A stretch of DNA of 44,100 nucleotides, taken from positions 1-44,100 of the forward strand of contig UQHQ01000016.1 in NCBI GenBank assembly GCA_900540945.1, read 5' to 3'. Positions within the stretch are counted from its first letter, which is position 1. Every line of letters begins with the position of its first letter. The notes beneath the pieces were generated by a model. It made no database searches. It saw only the letters and a program-made list of their open reading frames with translations, and had not been told where the DNA came from. Positions 16,995 through 24,569 of this stretch are shown here, piece after piece. The translations under genes and the position numbers were made by a program. Origin of the DNA: an uncultured Collinsella sp. (GTDB taxonomy: Bacteria > Actinomycetota > Coriobacteriia > Coriobacteriales > Coriobacteriaceae).

Positions 16995-17675
16995 ATGAAA
17001 GCACTTCCGTTTCCCTGCATCCGCCCAGCTCAGGACCGCGTGCTCGAGGCGCTGCCGCAGATGGGCGACATCCTAAGCGGCAACGACGCCCTGCGCGGCG
17101 CCATTGCCGACGGGCTCATGCTCAAAGATCCGGGCGCGGCGTATTACGTGTACGAATGCTCCGGAGAGCCAGGGCGCGTGACGGGCGTTGTGGCAATTTG
17201 CCCGGTCGGCGTACTGACGGGCGACGGCGCGACCCCCGCAGATGCGGCCGCAGCCGCCCGTGCAATCGCCGAGCTTAAGGTGCAGCCGCGCCCCGTGTCG
17301 CTCGCCTACGAGGCCTCGCCCGTTATGGATATCATCCTCGGTGCCGCCAAAGAGGGCGCGTCGCTCTATGCCGTCACCGACCCCGCCGGCATTACGCACC
17401 GCGCGTGGGAGGTCAAGCGCGAGGACGCCGTTGCCGCCATCCGAGCCATGCTCGACCAGGCACCGGAGCCGACGCCGGCAGACGACCCCACCTATGCTGC
17501 CGCGCTAGCAGGGGCGGCGCAGCTCCTGGCAGACGAAGCCCGCGCAGCCGGCGCCTACACGGGCAAAGAGCCGTTCAACTTTACCGTTGCCGCGTTATTC
17601 CCCGCCGCGCAGGTTGCCGGCGGCGCACCGCAGGTTCCGACGGGTTTGCTGACCCACCAGATCGCACGGTTCTAA
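16995..17675 (+). CDS. DUF1015-like protein (short form)
   Basis: A 226-residue cytosolic protein. The opening KALPFPCIRPAQDRVLEALP and the following PGAAYYVYECSG and GVVAICPV segments resemble the N-terminal half of DUF1015 proteins, which are usually about 400 residues, so this is a short or divergent version. Function is unknown. The ATG at 16995 follows a weak AGGA. It lies 39 bp after the peptidase remnant and ends before a bidirectional terminator shared with a convergent histidine phosphatase. In many anaerobes DUF1015 genes neighbour serA; here serCA lies only about 2 kb away, a weak contextual link. Confidence 0.6.
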   Translation: MKALPFPCIRPAQDRVLEALPQMGDILSGNDALRGAIADGLMLKDPGAAYYVYECSGEPGRVTGVVAICPVGVLTGDGATPADAAAAARAIAELKVQPRPVSLAYEASPVMDIILGAAKEGASLYAVTDPAGITHRAWEVKREDAVAAIRAMLDQAPEPTPADDPTYAAALAGAAQLLADEARAAGAYTGKEPFNFTVAALFPAAQVAGGAPQVPTGLLTHQIARF

Positions 17676-17719
17676 CAGGGCCTAAACGCCCGGCACAAAG
17701 ACTCGGCAGCTCGACAAAC

Positions 17720-17757
17720 AAGGGGCGGGGATACATGCGCATGCATCCCCGCCCCTT
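17720..17757. terminator. bidirectional terminator
   Basis: A 13-bp stem (AAGGGGCGGGGAT at 17720-17732, complement at 17745-17757) lies between the convergent DUF1015-like and histidine phosphatase genes. Short T/A runs flank both sides. Confidence 0.75.
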
Positions 17758-17802
17758 TCGCATCGAGCAATGATGTCGGCAATCTGCATCGCCACGCCCG
17801 CG

Positions 17803-18438
17803 CTACCCGCGCTGCGGACCCGCTGCCGCCACGAGCGGCTCAAGACCCAGCTCGCGCGCATAATCTTCTTGCGTAAAGACTTCGACCAGTTCAAACGTAT
17901 CCGTCGCATCGTCAAACGCAAAATGCAGCACCGAGCAGTTGCCCGGAACGCGCTCGCGCTCGTCGGCCGCCGCTCCCCTCACGTGGTCCAAAAATTCCTT
18001 GATGGACGAGGCGTGGCTCACCGCGAGCACGCACTCGTGGTCCGAACGTCGCATAAGATCGGTCAACGTCGCCACCATGCGCTCGCGCACCTGCATCTGC
18101 CCCTCGCCGCCAAATTGGCGGTAGAAGTCACGCCACGGACGCTCGGGCATGAGCATCACGCGCTCGGCCTCAAAATCGCCAAAGAACCACTCGCACAGAC
18201 CGTCCAGACGCTCGTAGGCAAGGCCCGGCCACAGGTTGGCGATAGTCTGCTCGGTGCGATGCAGCGTCGAGGTGTAGGCGTGGTCGGGCTCGATGCCACG
18301 CGCTCGCAAGAACATGCCAGCGCGCGCCGCCTGCTCGCAGCCCAACTGCGTGAGCGGCGAATCACTCCAGCCCTGAATAATGCGCTTGAGGTTAAATATC
18401 GTCTGTCCATGACGGACCAGATACAGGTCTTTATTCAT
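17803..18438 (-). CDS. histidine phosphatase family protein
   Basis: A 211-residue phosphoglycerate-mutase-like phosphatase. The RHG motif is in LYLVRHGQTIFN (catalytic His at residue 10), the second Arg is in YTSTLHRTEQT, the acid is in LCEWFFGDFE, and the second catalytic His is in LAVSHASSI. These proteins remove phosphate from small metabolites or proteins via a phosphohistidine; the substrate is unknown. AAAGGA precedes the start. It lies directly downstream of a degraded paralogue on the same strand (18456-18998), the product of a tandem duplication. Confidence 0.88.
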   Translation of the reverse strand: MNKDLYLVRHGQTIFNLKRIIQGWSDSPLTQLGCEQAARAGMFLRARGIEPDHAYTSTLHRTEQTIANLWPGLAYERLDGLCEWFFGDFEAERVMLMPERPWRDFYRQFGGEGQMQVRERMVATLTDLMRRSDHECVLAVSHASSIKEFLDHVRGAAADERERVPGNCSVLHFAFDDATDTFELVEVFTQEDYARELGLEPLVAAAGPQRG

Positions 18439-18455
18439 AAGGGTCCTTTCGTTCG

Positions 18456-18998
18456 TTACCAGTCAAGGAGCGAAAACGCCCCGTCGCAATAGCCAAAATG
18501 AAGCACGGCACCGTTGTCGGGCTGTCCTCCCCCGCCGGCCACGCATCTAAGAAACTCCTAGCAGGCAGAGCCATGAGAGACTGCAAGCACACAATCGTGC
18601 TGCGGTCGAGCCATAATACGGGACAGCGCTGCAACCATGCGCGCCCGAAGCTCGCCTTCAGACTCGCCACCAAAGGCAACCGGATAATCGCCCCAAGGCC
18701 TCGGCGGCATCTCGCGATTTGATGCGCCCTCCAGCGAGCCCAGATGCCACTCGCGCAGATCGTCGACCGGCTTTATGGGAAGGTCCTCGCCAACAATCAG
18801 CCCGGCCGTGTGGCGTGCCCGACCCAATGGAGACGAATACGCATGGTCAAAGGAGATGCCGCGCGCCTCAAACGCCGCGCGCGTCGCCAGTGCCTGCTCG
18901 CGCCCGCGCGCCGTAAGCGGCGAATCGTGCCAGCCCTGCAAAATGTTCTGCACATTGAGCTCGGTCTGCCCATGCCGCACCAAATACAGATCGGCCAC
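18456..18998 (-). pseudogene. decayed histidine phosphatase paralogue
   Basis: The GTG at 18998, preceded by GGGGAGG, opens MADLYLVRHGQTELNVQNIL, and the frame stays intact through the second catalytic His (LAVSHGSAC). An in-frame TAG then interrupts it, followed by a one-base insertion (EFL continues as DAWPAGEDSP in the next frame) and a further shift before the C-terminus (GAVLHFGYCDGAFSLLDW, stop at 18456-18458). The upstream neighbour of the intact copy, it is clearly a paralogue and is now inactivated. The first 146 residues could still be made as a truncated protein keeping both catalytic histidines. Confidence 0.8.
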
Positions 18999-19013
18999 AT
19001 GCCCTCCCCTCGT

Positions 19014-19049
19014 ACCACCACAAAGGGGACGGGCACCTTTGTGGTGGTT
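19014..19049. repeat. GGGGACAGGCACC palindromic repeat, copy 4
   Basis: ACCACCACAAAGG and CCTTTGTGGTGGT arms around a GGACGGGCA loop (one change from the other copies). Positioned between the nitroreductase stop and the start of the decayed phosphatase. Confidence 0.85.
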
Positions 19050-19080
19050 TACCGCCGGATCACGCCGCGGCGACGCTCAA

Positions 19081-19752
19081 CTACACCAGTACGTCGGCGA
19101 GTGGACGCTTGGGTACGTGGTGTACCTGTGCCTCGTCACGCCAGTAATTAACAGAGCCGTCGGGGTTGGAATCAATTGCATCGATCACCTGTGTCTCGGC
19201 GGGAACGCCAAAGACCATGATCAGCTTGACCTCGTACTTGTCGCCGTCAAGTCCCATGACATCAATCGCACGAGGCGGAAAAGCCTTGAACATGCACGCC
19301 GCCACCTCGGGCGTAGCGCTGCGGGCGGCGAGCATCATCGTCTGCGCGGCGATACCAGCGTCTGCCTCGGTGATTGGCGCGGCAGGCTTGCCCGGAGCGG
19401 GACGCTCTGCAAGGATCGCGATATAGCCGGTCGGGCGCTCGCCCTCGACAGGACCCGACCAATCCTTGAGCGCACCAGCCCATGTGAGCTTTTCAAATAA
19501 GCTCGAACACTCCTCGGCGTCGCTCACCACATGAAAGCGTAGGCGCTGAGCGTTGGCGCCGCAGGGAGCCAGGTGCGCCAGCTCTGCCAGCTCAAGCAAA
19601 AACTCGCGCGGCACGCGCATGGACTCGTCAAAACGGCGGCATGTGCGGGCGCGACGAACCAGCGCGTCAAACGATTCCAGACCGAGCTTTTCGCAACCTT
19701 GCTTTGCCATCGACTCCACGCTCGACGGCGCCGCGGGAACAGCTTCGTTCAT
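19081..19752 (-). CDS. nitroreductase family protein
   Basis: A 223-residue FMN-dependent nitroreductase-like protein. RRARTCRRFDES near residue 33 and LAPCGANAQRLRFHVV near 60 match the flavin-binding R-S/T-x-R-x-F and P-S-x-x-N-x-Q motifs, here with CGAN in place of the usual S-x-x-N. DAGIAAQTMMLAA matches the central helix. It may reduce quinones, nitro compounds or flavins with NAD(P)H. The start at 19752 has only a weak GGGGGT site. A 19-bp dyad resembling the IdeR/DtxR iron box lies 29 bp upstream, suggesting metal-dependent control. Confidence 0.85.
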   Translation of the reverse strand: MNEAVPAAPSSVESMAKQGCEKLGLESFDALVRRARTCRRFDESMRVPREFLLELAELAHLAPCGANAQRLRFHVVSDAEECSSLFEKLTWAGALKDWSGPVEGERPTGYIAILAERPAPGKPAAPITEADAGIAAQTMMLAARSATPEVAACMFKAFPPRAIDVMGLDGDKYEVKLIMVFGVPAETQVIDAIDSNPDGSVNYWRDEAQVHHVPKRPLADVLV

Positions 19753-19780
19753 AGAGACCCCCAATACAAGGCAATTGTTC

Positions 19781-19799
19781 TTAGGAAAATCTAACCTAA
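19781..19799. promoter_or_regulatory. candidate DtxR/IdeR-type box
   Basis: TTAGGAAAATCTAACCTAA matches the actinobacterial iron-box consensus TTAGGTTAGCCTAACCTAA at 15 of 19 positions, including both complete outer half-sites. It lies upstream of the nitroreductase gene. A DtxR-family regulator is encoded in this window at 26806-27195. Confidence 0.5.
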
Positions 19800-20014
19800 A
19801 ACGCAGGCAATAACGAACAGAGCCGCAATGTTCTACACCTGTTGAATAGAAAAACGCGACATGGGGAACAACGAGAACAAATCGGGACCTTTGGGTTACG
19901 CTTCGCCCTCCCCGACCCATACGCCGGTGCCTTTAGGCGATACTTGTTGTAGCAACTGCGGCATACGCCGCAAAAACAACAATGACGGCAAACGCCGCGC
20001 GGAAAGGAGACCTC

Positions 20015-20617
20015 ATGGGCATCTTTAAGAACGACGACCAGCAGTCGAATCTGTTTGGATTTGACGAGAAAAGCATGGCAGGCAAGGCAATCAAGGCCGT
20101 GCGCTGGATCTACGCCGTCACGGGCGTCATCGCGCTGCTTGCCGGCATCGCGCTGCTGTTTGCACCCGCCAAGTCCCTCGTCTTCCTGACGACCGTCCTG
20201 GGCTTCTACTTTGTGATCACAGCTGGCGTCAGGCTGTTCACCGCCATTTTTGAGCCGCTGCTGCCCGCCGGTTGGCGCGTGACGAGCATCATCTCCAACC
20301 TGCTCATCATTCTGGGCGGCGTCATAATCCTGCGCAACCAGGCCTTCTCGACCGCGACGCTCACCACGCTCGTGGTGGTCGTGGCCGGTTTTGGCTGGAT
20401 CGTCGAAGGTGTTATGTCCATTCTGGAGTCCGAGCTTTCGTCCAACCGCGCCCTCGCCATCCTGAGCGGTGCGCTCTCCATCATCGCCGGCATGTTCGTG
20501 TTTATCTATCCACTGTGGTCGGCAAAGATGCTCGTCATCTTTAGCGGCGCCGCGCTCCTGGTGTTTGGCGTGACGCTGATTATTCGCGCTATCCGCTTTG
20601 GCAAGCTGGTGCACTAG
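20015..20617 (+). CDS. DUF308 (HdeD-like) membrane protein
   Basis: A 200-residue protein with about six hydrophobic segments arranged as short helical pairs (IYAVTGVIALLAGIALLF, VFLTTVLGFYFVITAGV, IISNLLIILGGVIIL and so on), matching the DUF308/HdeD family of small membrane proteins. E. coli HdeD is linked to acid resistance; the role here is unknown. The start at 20015 has AAAGGAG. The next gene begins at the base immediately after its stop, so both form one operon. Confidence 0.8.
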   Translation: MGIFKNDDQQSNLFGFDEKSMAGKAIKAVRWIYAVTGVIALLAGIALLFAPAKSLVFLTTVLGFYFVITAGVRLFTAIFEPLLPAGWRVTSIISNLLIILGGVIILRNQAFSTATLTTLVVVVAGFGWIVEGVMSILESELSSNRALAILSGALSIIAGMFVFIYPLWSAKMLVIFSGAALLVFGVTLIIRAIRFGKLVH

Positions 20618-21100
20618 ATGCCGCGGACGCTGTTTATTGATGCCGACGCCTGCCCGGTTACGCGCGAGTCGATCGACTGTGCGCGGCGAGCGGGCGTCGC
20701 CGTGGTGATTGCCGGCAACAGCACGCAGAACCTGGAGCGGCACATTCGCCGCGACGATCCGCGCGATGCCGAGCACGCACGACGCGGCTTTTGGGTCACC
20801 ACGCTCGATGTGAGCGTGGGCGCCGATAGTGCCGACTTTGCCATTGTCGAACGTTTGCAGGCGGGCGACGTGGTCGTGACGCAGGACATTGGCCTGGCGA
20901 GCATGGTGCTCGGCCGCGATGCCTCCGCCATCGGCGTGCGTGGGCGCGTGTACGACAAGGCGACCATCGACATGCAGCTGTTTATTCGTCACGAGGAAAA
21001 GAAGGTGCGCCGCGCTGGCGGTCGCACCCGCGGGCCAGCAGCCTTCACCAGCGAAGACCGCGCCCGCTTTAAGCGCAACCTCACCGAGCTGCTGCGCTAA
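20618..21100 (+). CDS. YaiI/YqxD family (UPF0178, DUF188) protein
   Basis: A 160-residue protein with the family signature FIDADACPVTRE at the N-terminus, the VSVGADSADFAIVERLQAGDVVVTQD core and the RGRVYDKATID segment. The Asp pattern and fold are related to PIN/NYN-type nucleases, but activity is not established. The start codon abuts the DUF308 stop and has no separate strong binding site, so it is probably made by translational coupling. It ends with a charged tail (EDRARFKRNLTELLR). Confidence 0.9.
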   Translation: MPRTLFIDADACPVTRESIDCARRAGVAVVIAGNSTQNLERHIRRDDPRDAEHARRGFWVTTLDVSVGADSADFAIVERLQAGDVVVTQDIGLASMVLGRDASAIGVRGRVYDKATIDMQLFIRHEEKKVRRAGGRTRGPAAFTSEDRARFKRNLTELLR

Positions 21101-21177
21101 CCAAGGCAGATTTTTAGGCTATGCCCGGAAATTTGCCTTTTTGTTCTGACCGGTGTGAGCGCTCAGGATCCGTGGCT

Positions 21178-21261
21178 CAACAAAAAAACGGGCTTCAAAA
21201 TGCCATGCGTCGCCGCATTGTGCAGGCGCCGGGCATGGCTATTTTGAAGCCCGTTTTGTTA
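21178..21261. terminator. bidirectional terminator / long palindrome
   Basis: Arms containing AACGGGCTTCAAAATGCCATGC and GCATGGC-T-ATTTTGAAGCCCG pair over more than 25 bp (one bulge) and are flanked by A-rich and T-rich runs, fitting a terminator for the convergent YaiI-family and metal-exporter genes. Confidence 0.75.
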
Positions 21262-21268
21262 GGCCTAC

Positions 21269-22363
21269 TTAGAGGCCGAAGGCGGATAGGACGAGTCCCC
21301 AGCCGGCGCCGATGACGTACATCATGACCAGGAACACGGCATTTTCGCGAGCGCTGCGGTTGGTGCGGAACAGGACCAGGTAGCCCACGCCGGCGGAAAT
21401 GAGCGTGCCGGCGAGCATCGGTGCCAGTTGCAGCGCGCCTTCCAGATACAGCTGCGTAATGACCACGCTCGCCGAGCAGTTGGGGATCAGGCCGACAAGC
21501 GCCGAACCCAGAACGGCGAGCGTCTCGTTGCCGCGCAGGAACTGCTCGATTGCGGACTCACCAAAGGTCTCGAGCACGGCGACCAGAATCAGTGTCACCA
21601 GGAAAATGAATACCGATACCTGCACGGTATGCGAGATGGCGCTGCGGATAATCGACAGGACGGGCGTACCTTCATGGGAGTGGGAATGACCGTGGCCGTG
21701 ATGGTGTTCATGCTCGCCCTCATGACCGTGATCGTGGTCATGTCCATGTCCATGTTCGTGCTCGTCCTCGTCTTCATCACAACCGCAATGGTCGCGCTCG
21801 CACAGCTCATGGATGTGGTCGGCGCTCACGCCCGCCTCGGCCACCTCGTCGATGATGTCACCGCCGCTGTGGTCGTCATGCGCGCAGTTAACGTGCGCCG
21901 GATTGACAGTGGTCCCCAACACGGTACGGCGAATCGCCGCATGAGCACGGGCGTTGCGGCGCAGGCCGCGAATGGCAGCATCCACGATAAAGCCCGTGAC
22001 CAGCGCGATCAGCGCTTTCGAAGCCAAAAGCATCGCCATAGTCTGCACGGGAACCTGCTCGGCAAGCAGCAGTGGCAGCATCTCGTCGGAAGTCGAGAGA
22101 AACACCGCCACCAGGGTGCCCAGCGTCACGACGCGACCGGCGTACAGCGTTGCCGCCATGGCCGAAAAGCCGCACTGCGGCACCATGCCCAGCAACGAGC
22201 CAACCACGGGGCCAGCGGCGCCGGCACGCTTGATGGTACCGTTGACGCGATCGCCTGCCACATGCTCGAGCGTCTCGAGGACCAGATATGTCACCAACAA
22301 GAACGGCACCAGCGAGAGCGTGTCCTTGCCGGCGTCGAGCAGAATATCAATCAGCAAATCCAT
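21269..22363 (-). CDS. putative heavy-metal (manganese) exporter, ArsP_2-like
   Basis: A 364-residue integral membrane protein of the putative 10-TM heavy-metal exporter type (Pfam ArsP_2-like). Two homologous halves each carry a Pro-Cys motif in a membrane segment: GMVPQCGFSAMAATLYAGRV near 60-78 and GLIPNCSASVVITQLYLEG in the second half. Between them is a cytosolic loop extremely rich in His, Asp and Glu (about residues 185-230), a likely metal buffer or sensor. The start at 22363 has AAAGG upstream. A tandem 15-bp repeat in the promoter region (22396-22440) suggests specific control. The ion is not defined by sequence; Mn is the usual annotation. Confidence 0.8.
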   Translation of the reverse strand: MDLLIDILLDAGKDTLSLVPFLLVTYLVLETLEHVAGDRVNGTIKRAGAAGPVVGSLLGMVPQCGFSAMAATLYAGRVVTLGTLVAVFLSTSDEMLPLLLAEQVPVQTMAMLLASKALIALVTGFIVDAAIRGLRRNARAHAAIRRTVLGTTVNPAHVNCAHDDHSGGDIIDEVAEAGVSADHIHELCERDHCGCDEDEDEHEHGHGHDHDHGHEGEHEHHHGHGHSHSHEGTPVLSIIRSAISHTVQVSVFIFLVTLILVAVLETFGESAIEQFLRGNETLAVLGSALVGLIPNCSASVVITQLYLEGALQLAPMLAGTLISAGVGYLVLFRTNRSARENAVFLVMMYVIGAGWGLVLSAFGL

Positions 22364-22395
22364 GACGGATGGAACCTTTCGTGTCTTTCGGCAGC

Positions 22396-22440
22396 ATTGT
22401 AAAAGTCCTAGCGGTCAACTAGGGTATTGTAATTGTCCTA
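22396..22440. promoter_or_regulatory. tandem 15-bp repeat, candidate operator
   Basis: ATTGTAAAAGTCCTA (22396-22410) and ATTGTAATTGTCCTA (22426-22440) match at 13 of 15 positions and start exactly 30 bp apart, about three helical turns. On the minus strand each ends in TACAAT, a -10-like hexamer. The site lies between the exporter gene and the divergent exonuclease gene. Confidence 0.5.
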
Positions 22441-22534
22441 GGCGTGATGCCAATAGTTGCCCATGGTAAACTATCATCTCGCCATAACTCGACAAACCCG
22501 AGCCGCGCGACGCGGCCCGTCCAAGGAGCAGCAT

Positions 22535-23503
22535 ATGAACGTTTCGCAAGCACTCGAATACGAGCGCCAGCCGTTTATCCCCATGTTTATCTACGGCGAC
22601 CACGGCGCCATGGAATCCGAGCGTCAGAAAGGCGAAGAGGCCCTCAAGGTGCTCGAGACTGAGTACTTTACCGCCGAGGACGACCCCGGCTTCGACTTTG
22701 CCACCGTGCGCGACCTAGCCGACCGCAACCGCGACCTGTGCGACCAGATTGGCGAGGCGCGCCTGCGTAACGTAACGCCCGCGACGCTTTCGCGCGGCCT
22801 GTCCGACGCCGATACCTGCGCCGCCATCGGCAAGATGCAAAAGCGTACCGCCGCGTCCGTCATGCGCGAGATCCGCGGCGACCGCGACGCACTCGGCGTG
22901 GCCTACGCCCGCAAGCCCATCCAGGGCACCGTGCTGGGCATCGACATCGAGACCACCGGGCGTGCACCTGAGCGCGGCTATATCATCAACGTGGGTTGGG
23001 AGATCATGGAGCTCACCAGCGACGCCGTCCCGCACGACGCCGAGGCGCACTACTGCGGTCTGCCCGACATCTATCGCGGCGAGGACGTGCCGTTGTCGAA
23101 TATCCACCACATCACCTGGGACGACATCGACGGCAAAACGCCCTTCCGCGAGAACAAGGAGCTGCAAAAGCAGCTGCTCAAGCTTATGAAGAAGTACCCG
23201 TACATGGCGCACAACGCCGCCTTTGAGGACAGCTGGTTCAAGATTCATCTGGACGGTTACGCCGAGGCACGCCGCGCGGGTAAGATCATCGTCATCGACT
23301 CGCGCCAGATCTGCCGCAGTCTGGACGCCGACGTGCGCTCGCTCCCCCGCGAGTCCGCGCCCGCTGCGCTCGAGAACTGGGCGCGCCGCCGTGGCACCCT
23401 CGCCGCCGACGCCAACGAGCAGCACCTGGGCCTCGACGACACCGACCTCATGCTCCGTACCGTCCAGGCCGAGTTCAACCTCAAGAACCTGTTTGCCAAG
23501 TAG
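22535..23503 (+). CDS. DnaQ-like (DEDD) 3'-5' exonuclease domain protein
   Basis: A 322-residue protein. Residues from about 130 on form an RNase T/DnaQ-like exonuclease: Exo I LGIDIETTGRAPE, Exo II MAHNAAFEDSWFK and a C-terminal HLGLDDTDLM resembling Exo III. The N-terminal 130 residues are charged, helical and unassigned (YERQPFIPMFIYGDHG). AAGGAG precedes the ATG at 22535. Probable role: trimming of DNA or RNA 3' ends. It is transcribed alone and ends before a strong terminator. Confidence 0.8.
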   Translation: MNVSQALEYERQPFIPMFIYGDHGAMESERQKGEEALKVLETEYFTAEDDPGFDFATVRDLADRNRDLCDQIGEARLRNVTPATLSRGLSDADTCAAIGKMQKRTAASVMREIRGDRDALGVAYARKPIQGTVLGIDIETTGRAPERGYIINVGWEIMELTSDAVPHDAEAHYCGLPDIYRGEDVPLSNIHHITWDDIDGKTPFRENKELQKQLLKLMKKYPYMAHNAAFEDSWFKIHLDGYAEARRAGKIIVIDSRQICRSLDADVRSLPRESAPAALENWARRRGTLAADANEQHLGLDDTDLMLRTVQAEFNLKNLFAK

Positions 23504-23602
23504 ATTGCCAAGCAGGGGCGCCATTCGCGAGTAATACTCGCCAGACGATAGCGCCCCACGCAAAAGCGACACGCCGAGGCGCCTCTCTCAAGCGACGCAA
23601 TG

Positions 23603-23637
23603 CGGGCCGATATCCAAGTGGATATCGGCCCGTTTTT
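23603..23637 (+). terminator. intrinsic terminator
   Basis: CGGGCCGATATCC and its exact complement form a 13-bp stem with a 4-nt loop followed by TTTTT. It terminates the exonuclease gene. An additional weaker hairpin is at about 23518-23555. Confidence 0.9.
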
Positions 23638-23745
23638 GCACGTCGCTAGGGCACCCACGTTGGCACCGGCGACCTTATTCGCGCCCACCGATGCCCTTAG
23701 CCGCCTCTAGGACCATTCGATAGCAAAAAAATTTCACGAATTATA

Positions 23746-23805
23746 TTGACACATGAACATGCGCTCATATACTCGGAAGTAAGTTATATGAGCGCATGTT
23801 CATAT
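23746..23805 (+). promoter_or_regulatory. metal-responsive promoter with two ArsR-type operators
   Basis: TTGACA (23746-23751) and TATACT (23768-23773) are 16 bp apart, a near-consensus promoter. Operator 1 (23753-23770) fills the spacer. Operator 2 (23786-23805, ATATGAGCGCATGTTCATAT) lies just after the expected transcription start. The two operators form an exact 18-bp inverted repeat. A third match precedes the ATPase gene at 24528-24547. Confidence 0.8.
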
Positions 23806-23819
23806 GAAAGGATATTGCA

Positions 23820-24188
23820 ATGAGCGAACACGCTGATGAAATAAAGTCCGGCATCGACACCACCATCGTGCCCGACGTCCCCACCACCTGCTCGCCCGAG
23901 GACCTTCCCGACGAGGAGCTGCTGTATGACCTTGCTGACCTGTTCAAGGTTTTCAGCGACACCACGCGCATCAAGATCCTTTACGCCCTCATGGGTCGCG
24001 AGCTCTGCGTGGCAGACATCGCCGAAGCGACCGCGACCTCGCAGTCCGCGGTGTCGCACCAGTTGCGCACCCTCAAGCAGTCACACCTGGTCAAATTCCG
24101 ACGCGACGGCCGCAATATCCTCTACTCGCTCGCCGACGACCATGTCTACACCATGCTCAACCAAGGCATGAGCCACATCTGCGAATAG
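23820..24188 (+). CDS. ArsR/SmtB family metal-sensing repressor
   Basis: A 122-residue winged-helix repressor. The recognition region reads ELCVADIAEATATSQSAVSHQL, where ELCV-x-D is the alpha-3 metal-site motif of CadC/ArsR-type sensors (the second Cys of ELCVCD is Ala here). The C-terminal helix DDHVYTMLNQGMSHICE resembles the alpha-5 zinc site (D-x-H ... H-x-x-E) of SmtB/CzrA proteins. Together with the cognate operators and the downstream chaperone and ATPase genes, this indicates Zn/Cd/Pb-type derepression. A GAAAGGA binding site precedes the start. Confidence 0.9.
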   Translation: MSEHADEIKSGIDTTIVPDVPTTCSPEDLPDEELLYDLADLFKVFSDTTRIKILYALMGRELCVADIAEATATSQSAVSHQLRTLKQSHLVKFRRDGRNILYSLADDHVYTMLNQGMSHICE

Positions 24189-24251
24189 CGACCAACCACA
24201 GTACCAGCGCGGTCTGCACCCAAGCCGCAAAAACAGGGAAAGGAACCCACC

Positions 24252-24470
24252 ATGAAAAAGCAGTTCAAGCTCGACGAGATCGACTGCGCCAACTGCGCGC
24301 GCGAGCTTCAGGACGAGCTGGCCAAGCTCGAGGGCGTCAAATCCGTGTCCGTCAACTTTATGACCCAGAAGCTGACGCTCGAGGCCGATGACGCCGAGTT
24401 CGACGAGGTGCTCGACCGCGTTGTAGAGTTTACGGCCGACGCCGAGCCGGACTGCGAGATCATTCTCTAG
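24252..24470 (+). CDS. HMA-domain metal-binding protein
   Basis: A 72-residue single-domain heavy-metal-associated protein. The loop DCANCARELQ provides the CxxC metal ligands (residues 12-15), followed by the typical GVKSVSVNFMTQKLTLEAD strand pair. It acts as a small cytosolic metallochaperone, or as the detached N-terminal domain of the ATPase encoded 100 bp downstream, which itself lacks an HMA domain. The binding site AAAGGA is well placed. It is co-directional with the ArsR gene 63 bp upstream. Confidence 0.9.
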   Translation: MKKQFKLDEIDCANCARELQDELAKLEGVKSVSVNFMTQKLTLEADDAEFDEVLDRVVEFTADAEPDCEIIL

Positions 24471-24527
24471 CCCAGGTTAACGCCAACCCGCAAGGCCGCG
24501 CTTGCCGCGGCCTTTGCTCGCGAAATT

Positions 24528-24547
24528 ATATGAGCGAGTGTTCATAC
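24528..24547 (+). promoter_or_regulatory. third ArsR-type operator, upstream of the ATPase gene
   Basis: ATATGAGCGAGTGTTCATAC matches the operator at 23786-23805 at all but two or three positions. It lies 23 bp before the ATPase start. A GC-rich hairpin (about 24490-24515) precedes it and may partly terminate the upstream transcript. Confidence 0.7.
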
Positions 24548-24569
24548 ATTCAAATGGGAGGTTTGAATC

